Origin: Butyrivibrio sp. NC2002
GTDB lineage: Bacteria; Bacillota; Clostridia; Lachnospirales; Lachnospiraceae
DNA length: 64,000 nucleotides
Direction: 5' to 3'
Assembly (NCBI RefSeq): GCF_000702265.1
Contig: NZ_JNKZ01000011.1
Coordinates: forward strand, 62,001-126,000
Shown: positions 50,778 through 60,309 of the stretch, piece by piece
Layout: every line of letters starts with the position of its first letter
Position numbering within the stretch: the stretch's first letter is position 1
Position numbers and translations under genes: made by a program
The notes under the pieces: model-generated
Told to the model about the DNA's origin: nothing
What the model saw: the letters and a program-made list of their open reading frames with translations, nothing else
Database searches by the model: none

Positions 50778-53432
50778 TTACTTAATCTGTGCTTCGAGTG
50801 CAACCTGTGCCTCTGCAATAGCATCAGGAATGCCTGCAGGATTCTTTCCTCCTGCCTGCGCCATATTGGGGCGACCGCCACCGCCACCGCCGACTTTTCC
50901 GGCAATAGCTTTTACAAGATTTCCTGCATGTGCGCCCTTGGCAATAGCTCCGTCTGTAGCCATAGCCATAAGGTTAACCTTACCATCATTCTCAGATATA
51001 AGAACAACAACTCCGTCGCCGATCTTAGTCTTAAGCTGATCACCAAGATCTCTAAGGCCATTCATATCAACGCCCTTAACGCTCTCTGCGATAAGCTTAA
51101 CACCCTTGATATCCTTGGCATTGTCTGTCACATCGCCAAGTGCTGCCTGAGCTTCCTTACTCTTTAAAGATTCATTCTCGCTCTTAACAGCCTTAAGTTC
51201 TTCCTGAAGCTTCTTTATATGCTCGCAAAGATCAGCAGGTGTTGTCTTAAGCAGTTTAGCTGCCTCATTGAGCTCGCCTTCAGCATTTTTATAATATGCT
51301 CTTGCATTGCTTCCTGTAAGAGCCTCAATACGGCGAACGCCAGCAGCAACACCACTCTCAGATACGATCTTAAATATTCCAACATGGCTGGTATTTGATA
51401 CGTGAGTACCACCGCAAAGCTCGATTGAGAAATCTCCCATATTAACGACTCTAACGGTTTCGCCATATTTTTCACCAAACAGTGCCATAGCTCCTGTCTT
51501 CTTAGCTTCTTCTATGGACATTTCCTTTGTAACTACAGGAAGAGCTGCTGCTATCTTCTCATTTACAATGTCCTCTACCTTACGGATTTCTTCAGCAGTC
51601 ATTGCCTGGTGATAGGTAAAGTCGAATCTGGTCTTATCGGGGTCCTGGTATGAACCTGCCTGCTCTACACCATCTCCAAGAACCTGCTGTAATGCCTTCT
51701 GAAGAAGGTGTGTTGCAGAGTGGTTGCGGCAAGTCTTTGCACGGTTTTCGGCATCAACATTAAGAGATACCTTACCGGCAGTCTTAAAGCTTCCTGATAC
51801 AACCTTACCTACATGAGCAGTTCTTCCGCCTGCAACATGTATTGTCTCAAGAACCTCAAACTTTGAGCCATCTGCTCCAAGGATCTCACCAATATCTCCA
51901 ACCTGTCCACCCATTGTACCGTAGAAGGTTGTTCTGTCTGTGATGATAGTTCCCTGAGCACCCTCAGAAAGTTCATCAACAAGAGCTTCTTCTCCCGCCA
52001 TTGCAACAATTGTTCCATCACAACTAAGTGCATCATAGCCAAGGAACTCTACTTTTACAGACTCATCAAGACCATCAAATACTCCTGCACCTGTTGTAAG
52101 GTTAGCTGAGAAGTTCTGATTATCTCTTGCTTTCTGTTTCTGCTCCTCCATAGAAGCCTTAAATCCATCTTCATCAACTGTGAAGCCTTCTTCGCCTGCA
52201 AGCTCAACAGTGAGTTCTACAGGGAATCCAAATGTATCATAAAGGAAGAACGCATCCTTACCTTCGATTTCTTTCTTACCATTAGCAGCTGTCTTATCAA
52301 GAATCTTCTTAAACTCTTTCATTCCGTTTTCAAGAGTAGACTCAAAACGTGTGATCTCTCTTTCAAGCTCTGTCAGAACAAACTTGCGATTCTTATCAAG
52401 ATGCTCGTAGCTCTCAGCATATTCATCGATGTAGATTTTAGCTACGCCAAGGATCTGATCCTTGTTTAAACCAAGAGTTCTTGCATGTCTTACAGCACGT
52501 CTTATAAGTCTTCTTAAGATGTAGCCTGCACCTGTATTTGAAGGAAGAAGCTTAGCTTCATCTCCGATAAGCATTACAGAAGTACGGGTATGGTCAGCAA
52601 GAATTCTCATTGATCTTGTTGTCTTTTCATCAGCCTCGTACTTAATGCCGCTCTCCTTCTCAATATATGCGATAACAGGAGCATGAAGGTCAATCTTGTA
52701 TACGTCATCTGTTCCGTTAAGGAATGCCAGAATACGCTCAAGTCCCCAACCTGTATCAACGTTTTTCTGCGTAAGAGGAGTAAGATGACCATCGTGATGC
52801 TTCTCATACTGCATAAATACGTCATTACCGATTTCGGTATATTTTCCACAGTGGCATCCGGGACCGCAGTTAGGTCCACAATCCGGAATATCCTTAACGT
52901 AGAACATCTCACTGTCAGGACCGCAAGGACCATATTCAAGTCCCCACCAGTTATCCTCGGCAGGAAGATAGAAAATGTTCTCAGGCTTAAATCCTGACTC
53001 TATACGATATTTTGCACCCTCTTCATCTCTGGGAGCATTCTCATCACCTGCAAATACTGTAGCAGCAAGATGATCTGCATCAAATCCGAAGAGCTGAGTA
53101 AGAAGCTCGAAACTCCACTGGCAACGTTCCTTTTTGAAATAATCGCCAAGAGACCAGCTACCCATCATTTCAAAGAAAGTGCCGTGGCTCTTATCACCAA
53201 CTGAATCTATATCATTAGTACGAACACAGCCCTGTACATTGCAGAGACGTGTTCCCATGGGATGCTTCTTACCAAGAAGGTAAGGCATAAGCGGCTGCAT
53301 TCCGGCAACATTGAACATAACACCTGTTGAACCATCTGATACAAGTGATACAGCGCCGCAGTCCACATGTCCGCGCTCTATATAAAACTGCTTCCATGCC
53401 TTGCGCAGCTCATTTGCAGTAAATTGTTTCAT
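50778..53432 (-). CDS. alaS: Alanyl-tRNA synthetase
   Basis: Class II synthetase of 884 residues with aminoacylation domain (GVMFNVAGMQPLMPYLLG, GTFFEMMGSWSLGDYFKKE), tRNA-recognition region, editing domain with zinc ligands in NHSATHLLQKAL and CGGTHV, and a C-terminal DHHA1-type domain rich in glycine (KVGGGGGGRPNMAQAGG). AGGAGA lies 9 bases upstream of the ATG. It follows glyQS by 22 bp; no T-box leader is seen. Confidence 0.98.
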   Translation of the reverse strand: MKQFTANELRKAWKQFYIERGHVDCGAVSLVSDGSTGVMFNVAGMQPLMPYLLGKKHPMGTRLCNVQGCVRTNDIDSVGDKSHGTFFEMMGSWSLGDYFKKERCQWSFELLTQLFGFDADHLAATVFAGDENAPRDEEGAKYRIESGFKPENIFYLPAEDNWWGLEYGPCGPDSEMFYVKDIPDCGPNCGPGCHCGKYTEIGNDVFMQYEKHHDGHLTPLTQKNVDTGWGLERILAFLNGTDDVYKIDLHAPVIAYIEKESGIKYEADEKTTRSMRILADHTRTSVMLIGDEAKLLPSNTGAGYILRRLIRRAVRHARTLGLNKDQILGVAKIYIDEYAESYEHLDKNRKFVLTELEREITRFESTLENGMKEFKKILDKTAANGKKEIEGKDAFFLYDTFGFPVELTVELAGEEGFTVDEDGFKASMEEQKQKARDNQNFSANLTTGAGVFDGLDESVKVEFLGYDALSCDGTIVAMAGEEALVDELSEGAQGTIITDRTTFYGTMGGQVGDIGEILGADGSKFEVLETIHVAGGRTAHVGKVVSGSFKTAGKVSLNVDAENRAKTCRNHSATHLLQKALQQVLGDGVEQAGSYQDPDKTRFDFTYHQAMTAEEIRKVEDIVNEKIAAALPVVTKEMSIEEAKKTGAMALFGEKYGETVRVVNMGDFSIELCGGTHVSNTSHVGIFKIVSESGVAAGVRRIEALTGSNARAYYKNAEGELNEAAKLLKTTPADLCEHIKKLQEELKAVKSENESLKSKEAQAALGDVTDNAKDIKGVKLIAESVKGVDMNGLRDLGDQLKTKIGDGVVVLISENDGKVNLMAMATDGAIAKGAHAGNLVKAIAGKVGGGGGGRPNMAQAGGKNPAGIPDAIAEAQVALEAQIK

Positions 53433-53454
53433 TTCATCTATCTCCTATCTGTTA

Positions 53455-54852
53455 TTACCACTCGAACTTTTCAGCAAAATACTTATCAAGATCGTCTATA
53501 GCGATTCTCTCCTGAGCCATTGAGTCACGGTCACGAACTGTTACCATTCCGTCTGTCTCAGATTCAAAGTCATAGGTTACGCAGAAAGGTGTTCCGATCT
53601 CATCCTGTCTGCGATAACGCTTACCAATGTTACCTCTGTCATCAAATTCGCAGTTGTATTTCTTGCAAAGCTTAGTATATATCTTCTCAGCGCCCTCGTT
53701 GAGCTTCTTTGAAAGAGGAAGCACACCGATCTTAACAGGTGCAAGTGCAGGATGTAAATGAAGTACTGTACGAACATCTCCTTCTGCGATCTCCTCCTCG
53801 TCGTAAGCGCCGCAAAGGAATGCAAGAACTACACGGTCTGCACCAAGTGAAGGCTCGATAACATAAGGAATGTATCTTTCGTTCTTGGTATCATCAAAAT
53901 ATGTAAGATCTTCCTTTGAAACTTCCTGATGTCTTGAAAGATCATAATTTGTTCTGTCAGCGATACCCCAAAGCTCGCCCCAACCGAAGGGGAACATGAA
54001 CTCAATATCGCTTGTAGCCTTTGAATAAAATGAAAGCTCTTCCTTATCGTGGTCTCTTACTCTCATCTCATCTTCTTTCATGCCAAGAGTCTTAAGCCAG
54101 TCGATGCAATACTTTCTCCAGTACTCGAACCACTCAAGATCTGTATCGGGCTCGCAGAAGAACTCAAGCTCCATCTGCTCAAACTCTCTTGTTCTGAAAG
54201 TGAAGTTACCGGGTGTGATCTCATTTCTGAATGACTTACCGATCTGAGCAATTCCAAAAGGAATCTTCTTACGTGATGTACGCTGTACATTCTTGAAGTT
54301 TACGAAAATACCCTGTGCTGTCTCAGGTCTTAAATAAACGGTATTTTTAGCATCCTCCGTTACACCCTGGAATGTCTTGAACATAAGGTTGAACTGACGG
54401 ATATCGGTAAAATTGTGTTTTCCGCAAGACGGGCAGGGAACGTTGTTATCATCAATGAATTTCTTCATCTGTTCCTGTGTCCATCCGTCTACAGAAGACT
54501 CAAGAGTAATATTATTTTCTGCAGCAAAATTCTCGATAAGCTGATCTGCTCTGAAACGCTCATGGCACTCCTTACAATCCATAAGAGGATCTGAGAAGCT
54601 TGAAAGGTGACCACTTGCTACCCATGTCTGAGGGTTCATAAGGATCGCACAGTCAACACCTACGTTGTAGGGGCTCTCCTGAACAAATTTCTGCCACCAT
54701 GCCTTCTTTACGTTATTTTTAAGCTCGACACCGAGGTTACCGTAATCCCATGTATTGGCAAGACCGCCATATATCTCACTTCCGGGATATATAAATCCTC
54801 TGCCCTTTGCAAGGGCTATGATTTTTTCCATTGTTTTTTCATTTGCTTTCAT
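53455..54852 (-). CDS. glyQS: Glycyl-tRNA synthetase, homodimeric type
   Basis: Eukaryote/Gram-positive-type class II enzyme of 465 residues: [20 protein letters not shown], zinc-binding Cys pairs (CKECHE and CPSCGKHNF), [20 protein letters not shown] (motif 2) and GLGADRV-like motif 3 (here [12 protein letters not shown]). Start at ATG 54852 with AGAGG 8 bases upstream; TTG two codons earlier is unlikely. Forms an operon with alaS. The alpha2beta2 form (glyQ/glyS) is not present here. Confidence 0.96.
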   Translation of the reverse strand: MKANEKTMEKIIALAKGRGFIYPGSEIYGGLANTWDYGNLGVELKNNVKKAWWQKFVQESPYNVGVDCAILMNPQTWVASGHLSSFSDPLMDCKECHERFRADQLIENFAAENNITLESSVDGWTQEQMKKFIDDNNVPCPSCGKHNFTDIRQFNLMFKTFQGVTEDAKNTVYLRPETAQGIFVNFKNVQRTSRKKIPFGIAQIGKSFRNEITPGNFTFRTREFEQMELEFFCEPDTDLEWFEYWRKYCIDWLKTLGMKEDEMRVRDHDKEELSFYSKATSDIEFMFPFGWGELWGIADRTNYDLSRHQEVSKEDLTYFDDTKNERYIPYVIEPSLGADRVVLAFLCGAYDEEEIAEGDVRTVLHLHPALAPVKIGVLPLSKKLNEGAEKIYTKLCKKYNCEFDDRGNIGKRYRRQDEIGTPFCVTYDFESETDGMVTVRDRDSMAQERIAIDDLDKYFAEKFEW

Positions 54853-54913
54853 AAACAAAACCTCTTTCCGAGCATACAGCTCAATCTTTATTTAGTCATC
54901 CAAATTTAACTAT

Positions 54914-55519
54914 TTATTTGCTAAGTATGATATATACAAGGCTTTCCGCATCTGTACCTGACAGATCAGCCATGTTTGAACCGGTGATCCCGGCTCCCGA
55001 AGAAATATATTTTATCTTATAAGGACAGACAACTGTTGTCTTATTTGAAGTAATGATAACATGCTCATTCTCCAGGCTTGCAATTTCCTCCGCACCTGCA
55101 GGATTACCGTCTTTATCAACAAGGTCTGTCGCTATTGTCTGGCCACCGGCTTTTGCCTCTGAAACCGTCTGATAGATTAATGTCTCTGAATTAAAATGCG
55201 CATAGCTTGATGCATCTTTAAATAAGAGCTTCATCTTCACAGTAGAATTTTTCTGATCAAGAGAAGCAACGCTTACACTGCCCTCACCATTTATAGAGTT
55301 GAAGGATACTACTTCTTCCTCAGTCATTTCATTAAGACCGTCAATGTCATAATAGTCCTTGTCAAACTCATCGATTATTATGCTTTCAACACTTCCGTCC
55401 TTCTTTATTGCCACTGAAGAAGTGTCAAGTTTTGAGGTGGCACCCGATCCGCATCCGCACGCGAAAATAAGTGCAAAACAAACGGTTCCGATTTTTATTT
55501 CATTTTTAATGTTCATCAT
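54914..55519 (-). CDS. Uncharacterised lipoprotein
   Basis: A 201-residue predicted lipoprotein: hydrophobic signal VCFALIFACGCGSG with lipid Cys near residue 21-23, followed by a soluble acidic domain (IIIDEFDKDYYDIDGLNEM) and a hydrophobic end SLVYIILSK. The pattern recalls lipoproteins widespread in Lachnospiraceae, but I do not recognise a named family and assign no function. It lies between recO and glyQS with short untranslated gaps. Confidence 0.75.
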   Translation of the reverse strand: MMNIKNEIKIGTVCFALIFACGCGSGATSKLDTSSVAIKKDGSVESIIIDEFDKDYYDIDGLNEMTEEEVVSFNSINGEGSVSVASLDQKNSTVKMKLLFKDASSYAHFNSETLIYQTVSEAKAGGQTIATDLVDKDGNPAGAEEIASLENEHVIITSNKTTVVCPYKIKYISSGAGITGSNMADLSGTDAESLVYIILSK

Positions 55520-55608
55520 TTAGAAACTGCCCTCATTCTTCAAATTATGTCCCACCAAGGCACATACATAAGAGATTATATACTTAAGTTTTTTCTTTTT
55601 CAATAAAT

Positions 55609-56271
55609 TTAAGAAAGGCCACCTTCAACCATATCTATCATATCAAGGCTGTTCAGGTTCCTGTCTATAAATCGTTTCCTGTAGACTTCACATATATGTG
55701 TAAGTTCCGTAAGTACTTCATCAGATACCTTAAAGGTGTATAATTTCTCAGTTCCGGTGCTCCATATATAGTTTAAAGTGTAACCGGTAGATTCCAGATA
55801 ATTCCTGTCATTTGGAATACCGGGATATTCTCCGAAGATCATAAGTGCTTTTATCTCAAAAATGCATCTTATCAGTCTGTTGTCGATATTGCCTTTTTCT
55901 ATGGCGCGAAGCGATATATACAAAAGGTTCAATATGTCTTTTTCATCATTGTTTTCTCTGGTGTAGTAATCTGCTATTTCCATCAAAAACATTCCATACA
56001 TGGATGCGTTGAAATCTTTTCTGAATACCTCAAAATAATTAGTGATATTCGCCTCCTGGATATTGTATGAAGTTCTTCCCTCATAGAGTTTAAAACACCC
56101 AAAACAAAAGGGCTCCACAACTCCGGACAACTGATTGCCCGGACGTCTTGCCCCTTTTGCAAAAGCTGTTATCTTGCCCCTTTCAGATGTAAGTATGGTA
56201 ACAAGATAATCGTACTCACCTACTGGAAGTCTTTTAATTATTATTCCGTTTACTAAGGCAAAATTAGTCAT
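55609..56271 (-). CDS. recO: DNA repair protein RecO
   Basis: RecO loads RecA with RecF/RecR. The OB-fold N-terminus is clear (IIIKRLPVGEYDYLVTILTS, GKITAFAKGARRPG), followed by a helical domain. The usual C-terminal four-cysteine zinc finger is missing: where it is expected the sequence runs GIPNDRNYLESTGYTLNYIW without Cys pairs. At 220 residues it is about 25-30 shorter than typical RecO. It lies 10 bp after era, the classic order. Confidence 0.9.
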   Translation of the reverse strand: MTNFALVNGIIIKRLPVGEYDYLVTILTSERGKITAFAKGARRPGNQLSGVVEPFCFGCFKLYEGRTSYNIQEANITNYFEVFRKDFNASMYGMFLMEIADYYTRENNDEKDILNLLYISLRAIEKGNIDNRLIRCIFEIKALMIFGEYPGIPNDRNYLESTGYTLNYIWSTGTEKLYTFKVSDEVLTELTHICEVYRKRFIDRNLNSLDMIDMVEGGLS

Positions 56272-56280
56272 TGTATTCCA

Positions 56281-57360
56281 TCACTTAGAATTCTTATATC
56301 CAAAATTTTTCATTTGAAGCGCGTCATTTCTCCAGTCTTTTCTGACTTTGACAAAAAGCTGGAGATTTACCCTGCAATCAAGTAATTTCTCGATATCTTT
56401 TCTGGCATCGGTACCAATCTTTTTAAGCATTGAACCGCCTTTTCCGATAACTATGCCTTTATGTGAATCTCTTTCGCAGATAATGGAAGCTTCGATATCC
56501 ATGATATTGTCTTCTTCCCTGCCATCAGCAGCATCTACAGGGCCGCCTTTAAGTCCTGCAAGCATCGCCTCAAGATCAGGTGCGCCGCTTACATTTGCGC
56601 TTTGCGAATTTTCTGCAATCTTACTCTTTTTTGGAGGATGCACATGCTTTTTCTTTTTGGCAGGAGCTTTGGTGATAGTCCTTGTCCTCATGGTTTCGAC
56701 AGTCACAGCGATTCCGTGCGGCACCTCATCAGATAAAAGCCTAAGTGCCTTTTCTCTTATTATTTCACTTACTATCTGTCTCTCTGACTGGTCCGTAAGT
56801 GTGTCTTCATCGTAGAAAGGATCGCCGTACGGAAGTCTGTTAAATATCTCTTCCATAAGAAGCTCAAGTCCATCGTCCTTAAGAGCTGAAACCGTAACTA
56901 TTCCGGCATAATCCATCTCTTTTTTGTAAGCAGCCTTGAATTTTTCAAGTTCTTGCTTATCAGCAGTATCTGTCTTATTTATAACAAGGATAACCTGCTT
57001 TGCGCTCTCTCTTAGCTGCTCGATTATCATTTTTTCACCCTCTCCTATATAATCAGAGGGTTCGACAAGCCACATCACAAGGTCTACATCCTGAAGAGTT
57101 CCCACGGCTACCTTGACCATGTATTCACCAAGTTTGTTTTTATATTCGTGGATCCCGGGGGTATCAAGAAATACTATCTGTCCCCTTTCATCCGTGTAAA
57201 CCGTCTGGATCCTTCCTCTGGTAGTCTGAGGTTTATGCGATGTAATTGCAATCTTCTGACCGATGAGATGATTCATAAGCGTGGATTTACCTACATTCGG
57301 TCTTCCGATAAGAGTTACATAACCACATTTAAAGTTGTTACCATCAAGCTTTTCCTGCAT
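56281..57360 (-). CDS. era: GTPase Era with an insertion in the KH region
   Basis: Era is a GTPase for 16S rRNA maturation and 30S assembly. All G motifs are present: GRPNVGKS (19-26), QTTRG (45-49), DTPG (66-69), NKTD (128-131) and SAL (158-160). The KH motif GIVIGKGGSMLKKIG is at 302-316. Residues ~226-286 are a Lys/Pro-, then Ala/Gly-rich insert absent from usual Era (about 300 residues; here 359). Start ATG 57360 has GGAG 11 bases upstream and overlaps the peptidase gene by 17 bp; the open frame extends 32 codons upstream. Confidence 0.95.
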   Translation of the reverse strand: MQEKLDGNNFKCGYVTLIGRPNVGKSTLMNHLIGQKIAITSHKPQTTRGRIQTVYTDERGQIVFLDTPGIHEYKNKLGEYMVKVAVGTLQDVDLVMWLVEPSDYIGEGEKMIIEQLRESAKQVILVINKTDTADKQELEKFKAAYKKEMDYAGIVTVSALKDDGLELLMEEIFNRLPYGDPFYDEDTLTDQSERQIVSEIIREKALRLLSDEVPHGIAVTVETMRTRTITKAPAKKKKHVHPPKKSKIAENSQSANVSGAPDLEAMLAGLKGGPVDAADGREEDNIMDIEASIICERDSHKGIVIGKGGSMLKKIGTDARKDIEKLLDCRVNLQLFVKVRKDWRNDALQMKNFGYKNSK

Positions 57361-60286
57361 AAATAAGTTGCTCCACTTTTCCAAACATATCTTTATTTTG
57401 TTCCAGCTTGTTGCCTTCTCCGACAACGCACAAGCAGTCATCCTCCATAAAGGCATCTATATAATCTGCAAGACTTCTGATCTTTTCTATATCTGTAGAA
57501 AGAAGATCATCTCTGTCCTTTTGGATCTGTTCCATATCCGCATGGCACATATATGCTGTAAGACCGTATGATCCCTTTATAGAAGGTGTCTTTGGTGTAT
57601 CAAGGTCACTCACTGCGCCAATCACAAACTGTGTGATAGTTCTTTCATCAGCATCAAATTCTCTAATATATTTTGAAGCCTCTTTAAATACATCGATACT
57701 TCTCTTTAAGTGAGGGTCTCTGTATGTTACAAAATAAGAATCACCATTCTTCGCAAATCCGCTCATGCAGCCGTAGGCTCCGCCAAGGACTCTTATGTTT
57801 TTCCAAAGATAGTCATAACCAAGCATTACTTTTAGAACGCGAAGCGCACCATCATACTTAAGTCCCTTGGATACAAAATTACCTGCAAGACATACATACT
57901 GAACCTGACCTGCTGTCTGGAATCCTTCATTTTCCTTTTTGCAGACAATATTAAAGCTTTCCTTTTCAACTTCATCAGTATACAGGCCATCCGCAAATGA
58001 GGCTGCCAGCTTCTCAAACTCAGGATATTCCTTCTCGGAAGCTGTATAGTCGATCAGAAGATTTTCCGGTCTGAAGATGATCCTGCACAGCTGCTTCATC
58101 ATATCTATGTACATATCTGCGCTTTTTTCATCTTCTGCAAACTTCTCTCTTACTTCCTCAAGAAGTCTGTATCCGCCGATTCCCGATACCATATCGGAGA
58201 TTTTTGCAGTCTTTGAAACATAAGACATAGCGCGGAGTGCTGCGCTGTGATGTCCTGCTCCGGCAAGCTCAGAGCGAGCCCTTGAGCAGTTCTCCTCCAG
58301 TATTTCAAGGAATCTCTTCTTATCATCAAAAATCGTTCCGGTAATTATTTCTTTTACAAGTTCAAATCCCTTATCAAGCTGTGAATAAAGAGATTTCATG
58401 CTCACTTCAAAGGTTGTTGCAAACTTGCTGACATCCTTTGAATCGGTATATGTACTGATGGATCCGTTAATTCCGCCCGTCTGAAGATTTATCTCGTTAT
58501 ACAGATCGGTGTAGGTGTAATTATTCGTATCCATAAGTCCCAGAATAAGCTTCATCATAGGTACATACGGAAGAAGTCTGTCCGGAACATTCTTCATATC
58601 AAACACGAAGTTCACATAGCTTATACCGTTTGTGAAAACATCGTGGAAAAGAATCTTCTGTTTTCCGGCTAATCTCTCTTCGTTTATGAATTTATCAGCT
58701 TCCTTCCTGATATCTTCTCTTGTAAGAAGCGGGATCTTGGCAAGGTCTTCGGGTGCATCAGGCTCTTCCTGATAAGCCTTAAGTTCAGCTGTTTCCTTAA
58801 CGATTGCCTTTATCTCTTCATCAGATAAAGATGCCTTATATGCTGCAAGCTTATCTGTAAGCTTTTTATCTTCTTCCTCAGAAAGTCCCTTCTTTGGTGT
58901 TACTACAACCAGAGAACTGTGAGTATTATTAAGGAGGTATTTTTCTATTAATCCTTCAAAATATCCTGTGTCAATTTCCTTCTTTAATCCTGCATAGGTC
59001 TCATTTGCCTCGATATTGATCCAAGGCTTTTTGTCGTCATAAAGCCAGCTATCAAAAACCTGAAGTCCATATAACAGTCCCTTTGGAAATCTGCCAAAAT
59101 CAGCCTCTCTATACTTAAACTCATCGGAATTGATGCCTGCAAGAAGCGCTTTTTTGTCTATTCCATCTCGTACCTGCTCCTTGAGTACATCCTCAATGGT
59201 TTTTACAAACTCGTCTCTCTGCTCGGGATTTGCATTCTTTGCAATAATTGAAAAAACAGGCTGCTTTATTCCGTTGTCATAATCGCTGAATACTTCGCTT
59301 CCTATTCTCTTGTCGATAAGTGCCTTCTTAACGGGTGCTCCGGGAGCTGAAAACAGCGCATAATCAAGCACATCGAATGCAACATAAAACTTGGGATCAA
59401 GGCTGGATCCCACAGCGTAGTTAAGTGAAAGATATGTGTTATCCTTCTCAGAATCCTCATCCATTATAGGATAGTTGTCTGTTATAACCTTTCTCTCATC
59501 AAAAGCCTTCTGCGACTCGATCTCAGATTTAACCTCCAAAGCATCGAATTTGGAAAGATATTTTTCATCGATATATGTAAGCTTTTCCGCCATATCCATA
59601 TTGCCATAGAGATAGATATAGCTGTTTGAAGGATGATAATATTTTCTGTGAAAATCAAGATAATCCTCGTATGTAAGCTCAGGGATCACTTTGGGGTCAC
59701 CGCCGGATTCTATTCCGTAGGTTGTATCGGGGAAAAGAGAGTTTCTTATCTTTCTTGCAACAACTTCATCAGCAGAAGAAAAAGCTCCCTTCATTTCGTT
59801 GTATACGACACCGTTTATCTTAAGTTCATCATCCTCATTTTCCAGTTCATAGTGCCAGCCTTCCTGCTCGAAGATTTTGCGGGTCTTATAAATATTTGGA
59901 TAGAAAACCGCATCAAGATATACATGCATGAGGTTCTGGAAATCCGCATCATTGCAACTTGCAACAGGATAAACGGTCTTATCCGGATACGTCATTGCAT
60001 TTAAAAAAGTATTAAGTGAACCCTTGACCAGTTCAACAAAAGGATCCTTTATAGGGAACTCCTTTGATCCGCAAAGGACAGTATGCTCGATGATATGCGC
60101 AACTCCGGTTGAATCCTTGGGCGGAGTTCTGAATCCTATGTAAAATACCTTGTTGTCATCATCATTTGAAAGAAGAGCAAGGCGAGCTCCTGTCTTTTTA
60201 TGGCGAACAATATAGCTCTCGGAATTGAGATCCTCTATTCTTCTTTTTTCTATAACTTCATATGCACTAAGTTCTTCAATTCTCAT
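57344..60286 (-). CDS. M16C family zinc metallopeptidase (PreP/presequence protease-like)
   Basis: A 980-residue peptidase with the inverted zinc motif HIIEH (64-68) in GVAHIIEHTVLCGSKEFPI and the distal Glu in VYNEMKGAFSS. Two M16 halves, an M16C_assoc linker (about 470-710) and C-terminal inactive-type domain match PreP/Cym1-like clamshell proteases that degrade short peptides. No signal peptide; cytoplasmic. AGAGAG precedes ATG 60286. It overlaps the era start, so coupling is likely. Confidence 0.93.
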   Translation of the reverse strand: MRIEELSAYEVIEKRRIEDLNSESYIVRHKKTGARLALLSNDDDNKVFYIGFRTPPKDSTGVAHIIEHTVLCGSKEFPIKDPFVELVKGSLNTFLNAMTYPDKTVYPVASCNDADFQNLMHVYLDAVFYPNIYKTRKIFEQEGWHYELENEDDELKINGVVYNEMKGAFSSADEVVARKIRNSLFPDTTYGIESGGDPKVIPELTYEDYLDFHRKYYHPSNSYIYLYGNMDMAEKLTYIDEKYLSKFDALEVKSEIESQKAFDERKVITDNYPIMDEDSEKDNTYLSLNYAVGSSLDPKFYVAFDVLDYALFSAPGAPVKKALIDKRIGSEVFSDYDNGIKQPVFSIIAKNANPEQRDEFVKTIEDVLKEQVRDGIDKKALLAGINSDEFKYREADFGRFPKGLLYGLQVFDSWLYDDKKPWINIEANETYAGLKKEIDTGYFEGLIEKYLLNNTHSSLVVVTPKKGLSEEEDKKLTDKLAAYKASLSDEEIKAIVKETAELKAYQEEPDAPEDLAKIPLLTREDIRKEADKFINEERLAGKQKILFHDVFTNGISYVNFVFDMKNVPDRLLPYVPMMKLILGLMDTNNYTYTDLYNEINLQTGGINGSISTYTDSKDVSKFATTFEVSMKSLYSQLDKGFELVKEIITGTIFDDKKRFLEILEENCSRARSELAGAGHHSAALRAMSYVSKTAKISDMVSGIGGYRLLEEVREKFAEDEKSADMYIDMMKQLCRIIFRPENLLIDYTASEKEYPEFEKLAASFADGLYTDEVEKESFNIVCKKENEGFQTAGQVQYVCLAGNFVSKGLKYDGALRVLKVMLGYDYLWKNIRVLGGAYGCMSGFAKNGDSYFVTYRDPHLKRSIDVFKEASKYIREFDADERTITQFVIGAVSDLDTPKTPSIKGSYGLTAYMCHADMEQIQKDRDDLLSTDIEKIRSLADYIDAFMEDDCLCVVGEGNKLEQNKDMFGKVEQLIYAGKA

Positions 60287-60309
60287 TATTAATTCTCTCT
60301 TTATTAAGA

